Shown here one piece after another: positions 60,811 to 64,000 of a stretch of DNA of 64,000 bases. Positions within the stretch are counted from its first letter, which is position 1, and each line of letters starts with the position of its first letter. The notes below the pieces were generated by a model that was not told the origin of the DNA, did no database searches, and saw nothing but the letters and a program-made list of their open reading frames with translations. This DNA is from Setophaga petechia (Eukaryota > Chordata > Aves > Passeriformes > Parulidae). Both the position numbers and the translations under genes were made by a program. The stretch spans positions 5,847,001 to 5,911,000 of the forward strand of contig JANCRA010000014.1 of NCBI GenBank assembly GCA_024362935.1, given 5' to 3'.

Positions 60811-62500
60811 GTTAGCTATGCCCTTCCTGTCCCAAGGAGTTGGATGGTATGAGTTGACACTGGGGACTGGGAGAGCAGATGGAAGTTGAACTATGTTTCC
60901 CCTGGAAGGTAAAATGTTGCCAAGTGCAAAGGCAAAGTGTGTATGGAGGAAAATACCTCTGGAAGAGGAGAAGTTGAGCACAGGGGTGCTGAGCATGATC
61001 ACGATTATTTCCTTCCTGCGATGTCCTGCTAATGGTGACAAGGCCTTGTCCTTCATTAACACCTGTCAAAGACAACATCCAGGGCTGCATCTTTTGGCAA
61101 AACTTTTGGCAGATTTTTTACTTCCTCTTGTTTATTGTTTTCACTAAATCTCCTTATTCGTGGTGGTCCCTATGTAAGTGAAAGGTGAAGGCTTGTGACA
61201 CTGAAAACCGTGGCAGCTTATCAGCAAAAGGTTGTGATAAGGCATTTCCTTCCTTGAAAATGCAAAAAAAACTCAGGCAGGGCTCTCTCCAGAGCTGTGG
61301 GCTGGGGAGTTCTGCTCCTCCCAGCCTGCAGGGATTCCCCTGGAAAAGTGCAGAAGCCACCTGGGGTTGTTGGGCTTTTTGTTAGCACCAAAGCTTATGT
61401 GTTTCCTGGAGAAACGCTGTGGATGCTCTGGAATTTAACTTAATAAATACAGATAATACAGTTTCATTAATGTATCACAAAAGAGCTGGAGTAGCTCATC
61501 TTAATTCTTTAATTTCCTGCTCCTCTTCTGGCTCCTTGTTTGTCTTGGGAAGGGAATGGAAACCTTGAATTTCCCTGTATGCCTTGGCCCATCCCTGCTG
61601 CTACCACAGTCCCTGAGCTTGGTATCTGTGCTGGTGGCCTCGCTGTGCTGAGGCAGTGTCAGCTTCCTATTCTGCAGGGAATGGCCCTCTGTGTGTTTGC
61701 TTGGGATATAAGAATATGAAAAATTGCTGATCATAGATCATCTCCATAAATCTTACAGACAATAAGTCATAAAACCTTGTGTCCTTACATATGGCAGTAG
61801 CCCAGGGACAGCTTCACCAGATGTGAGCAACAGCCCCAGAAACAAAAAAATCAGTTGAAAAACTTCTCCTGCTGTTTACATTGCCTGGAGTTGAAGCTGT
61901 GTCTTGGGAGGGCTGGAGCTGGTGCTGTTACTTTTCCCTTTTTTCTTTTCTTTAATACCTTAGAGTTACACTGACACGTCTATTGCATGGTGAGAATTCC
62001 CCATGCACTAATTAAAAAGCACTATCATTTGTTAACTTCTCCGCTGCAGCAGGACAACAGGCTGGCAGGCTGTGAGGAGACCTCCAGGTACTCCTGAGTT
62101 TCATCCATCTCCCCCACTCAGCATCCCTCCTCCCACCCCCAAACCCAGCACAAGTGATTTTCTCCCAGGCAGTCTAAAAGAAAGGCAAGCAGGTTATGGT
62201 CTGGAGATTGTCTTCTGTCACTAAGAGAGACCTGGCCAGGTTTTTTCCTCCCCTGCTTTGCATATCTATCAAGGCAAATTAAAGGAGGCACAGGAAGGAG
62301 TCTTATTGTCTAATAATCCTTCCAGGTTTTAGATCTCTGTTCATGAATGGAACTGAAGTGTTCCAGCAGCAGTGAGCAAAACCCAAGCAAAGTTTGCTTT
62401 GCTCTGCATTTGCATGTAGTGGTTGAGGCTGGGATTGCTTTCCCCCTATGATGTATCTCTGCTTTTATTGTCATTCTCTTCCCTTTGTGACTCTGTCCAC
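60811..62500. other. Non-coding stretch, no gene recognised
   Basis: Mixed unique sequence without supported gene or recognised transposon; short opposing frames only. Confidence 0.6.
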
Positions 62501-62520
62501 AAAAAAAAAAAAAAAAAAAA
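62501..62520. repeat. A20 homopolymer
   Basis: Twenty A follow GACTCTGTCCAC. No retroposon body is recognisable immediately upstream, so this is reported as a simple repeat only. Confidence 0.95.
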
Positions 62521-62780
62521 GAATGTAAATGCAGCCGACACTTTACAATAATTCTCTGTGGGGTAAGGATTGAACAGAGGCACTCTGTGATTTACCATTT
62601 CAAAGTGCTCACACTTCCAGCCTGAAACGCCGGAGCTTTATCACAGAGGGGATGTTGTCCCTGCCTGCACGCAGGGCTGGAACCACAACCACCTTCCCCC
62701 GGTGCCTGCAGAGGGACCCTCCCTCCTCCTGAGACCCACCGGGAGCTGCAGGAAGCCCTCAGCGGTGTGGGGAGAGACAG

Positions 62781-63090
62781 GGATGGAGAATGGGCTCTGC
62801 AGGTTGTGTTCTCCTCTTCTTGCTGCCTGCAGACTTACCCAGGGATGGAGAATGGGCTCTGCAGGTTGTGTTCTCCTCTTCTTGCTGCCTGCAGACTTAC
62901 CCAGGGATGGAGAATGGGCTCTGCAGGTTGTGTTCTCCTCTTCCTGCTGCCTGCAGACTTACCCAGGGATGGAGAATGGGCTCTGCAGGTTGTGTTCTCC
63001 TCTTCCTGCTGCCTGCAGACTTACCCAGGGATGGAGAATGGGCTCTGCAGGTTGTGTTCTCCTTTTCCTGCTGCCTGCCCTCTAAGCCCA
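62781..63090. repeat. Minisatellite, five 62-bp units
   Basis: Units start with GGATGGAGAATGGGCTCTGC at 62781, 62843, 62905, 62967 and 63029, an exact 62-bp period. Units 1 and 2 carry CTTCTTGCTG, units 3 and 4 carry CTTCCTGCTG, and unit 5 has TTTTCCTGCTG and a degenerate end. Otherwise the units are nearly identical, which means recent expansion. The period is 2 modulo 3 and no plus-strand frame of the unit contains a stop, so three overlapping frames of 125-130 codons appear; these are artefacts. Each of units 1-4 contains a polypyrimidine-CAG acceptor-like sequence on the plus strand and a G/GTAAGT donor-like sequence on the minus strand. Confidence 0.97.
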
Positions 63091-64000
63091 GGGATGCAGT
63101 TTCCTTTACTCTCAGGTTTTTGCTCATCCCCTCACTGCTTCACCGGGCTGTGCTGGTGAGGGAGTGAAATGACCTGTCTAAGGGTCCAGAGCTCATCTGC
63201 CAGCCTGGCTCTCCCTCCTGCATCCCTGAGTTCAGGGGATATTTTGCTGCTGTAAGAGAGCAGAGATTCCCCCTTCCAGTCTGGGCAACAGTAAATTAAT
63301 GCAGGAGAGTACCTGATCTTGGTAAACATACACATCTCCCCTTTGCAAAAGTGGAGAAGGCAAATTCTGCTTTGGTGCGCCCTGGAAATGCAAATTTTAA
63401 GGTTGACTGAAACCAAGTATGTTCTCTTGGTGTCTGGCTCCTGCTGATGCCAATGGGATCTGATGTTGAAGCCCTGATATCCCTGGGCTGGGGCTGCAGC
63501 TTGGAGCACAGGGATAAGAAGTGCCTCCCTGACCAGCTGGTACCTGTGTGTGACCTCTGAATGTTACAACCTCCCTGTCTGCTGCAGGGCAAGCAAAAAA
63601 AATAAATATGACCCTTGGAAGTGTGATGTGCTTCAGTGGGAACCTCTACAAAGGAACCTCCTTTCTCACCAGCTCTGCTGCCTTCTCTGTTCAGTCACAG
63701 TTGATGACTTCAGAGCCAAAACCAACTTTTTAATGCAGTTTATTTCAATGAAGAGAGAAGGAGTGGGGAAACTGGAGGGTGCACACCTGCAGAGGTTGCT
63801 GGAGGGGGTGATGGGGGCCAACACTCTGTGCTGCAGGTGCCTCCTGACCACAGCTCAGGCAGCACTCATCTAAGTGGTTGTTCTTTGAAACTTTTCTATG
63901 CAGAAGCTGGTTCACAGAGAAAACAATAAAGAGCAGAGGTATCAGAGTCCTGGTTCTGCACCAGCCTCTTATTTTCTCCCTCCTTCCACTTCCTCCTGTA
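63091..64000. other. Non-coding end of window with a possible MIR relic
   Basis: GAGTGAAATGACCTGTCTAA, GGGTCCAGAGCTCATCTGCC and GGCTCTCCCTCCTGCATCCC at 63162-63235 weakly follow the reverse complement of the MIR core (agtgacttgtccaaggtcac, then gagct). I mention it without a separate entry. The rest shows no gene. The window ends in pyrimidine-rich sequence. Confidence 0.5.

Noticed and set aside
62702..63167. Three overlapping plus-strand frames of 125-130 codons
   Set aside because: They are produced by the stop-free 62-bp minisatellite, whose period shifts frame by two bases each unit, so every plus frame reads the same peptide repeat.
1..64000. CRISPR arrays, phage, integron, insertion-sequence or operon structures
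   Set aside because: None of their hallmarks is present; the repeat content is vertebrate. No microRNA or tRNA that I recognise was found by eye either.

Overview
The window reads as vertebrate, most likely avian, non-coding nuclear DNA (intergenic or intronic). The clearest clue is a CR1 LINE 3' end at about 51031-51143, of the kind found in large numbers in bird genomes. Older CR1-like and MIR-like fragments and small hairpin repeats shared across amniotes support this. Base composition is mildly AT-rich and CpG-depleted, with two compact CpG-rich islands. There are no operons, ribosome-binding sites or dense long ORFs, so it is not bacterial or viral. Species cannot be read from the sequence; a passerine or other neoavian bird is only a guess.

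No protein-coding gene, tRNA, rRNA or known microRNA could be supported. The many short ORFs on both strands are what chance gives in 64 kb of this composition. The longest (229 codons, minus strand, 54599-55288) has no recognisable domain. One ORF carries real coding ancestry: the minus strand at about 47047-47358 is a decayed CR1-type reverse transcriptase fragment with in-frame stops.

Layout: 1-15.6 kb is mostly unique sequence with an A-rich purine tract (8.4 kb) and an opposed pair of MIR-like SINEs (11.6-12.0 kb). 15.6-21 kb holds an old CR1 3' end and a cluster of odd DNA structures around 17.4-17.8 kb (interleaved inverted repeats, a candidate Z-DNA/E-box palindrome). 21.1-21.4 kb is a small CpG island. 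21.4-32.4 kb is AT-rich unique sequence with ancient hairpin repeats. 32.5-35.6 kb contains three related copies of an unclassified LTR-like repeat, two in tandem with a 272-bp period. 37.8 kb is a compound TTCC/CCAA microsatellite. 46.3-48.7 kb holds a local palindromic duplication, the CR1 reverse transcriptase relic and a MIR-like SINE. 50-51 kb holds a candidate regulatory element followed by the CR1 3' end. 56.15-56.46 kb is the strongest CpG island and the best candidate for a promoter or enhancer. 60.75 kb is an ATT microsatellite. 62.78-63.09 kb is a young five-copy minisatellite of 62-bp units, each carrying splice-site-like sequences.

There is no gene set that works together here. 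The functional candidates are regulatory (56.15 kb island, 21.2 kb island, 50.1 kb element), and they rest on composition and motif content only.
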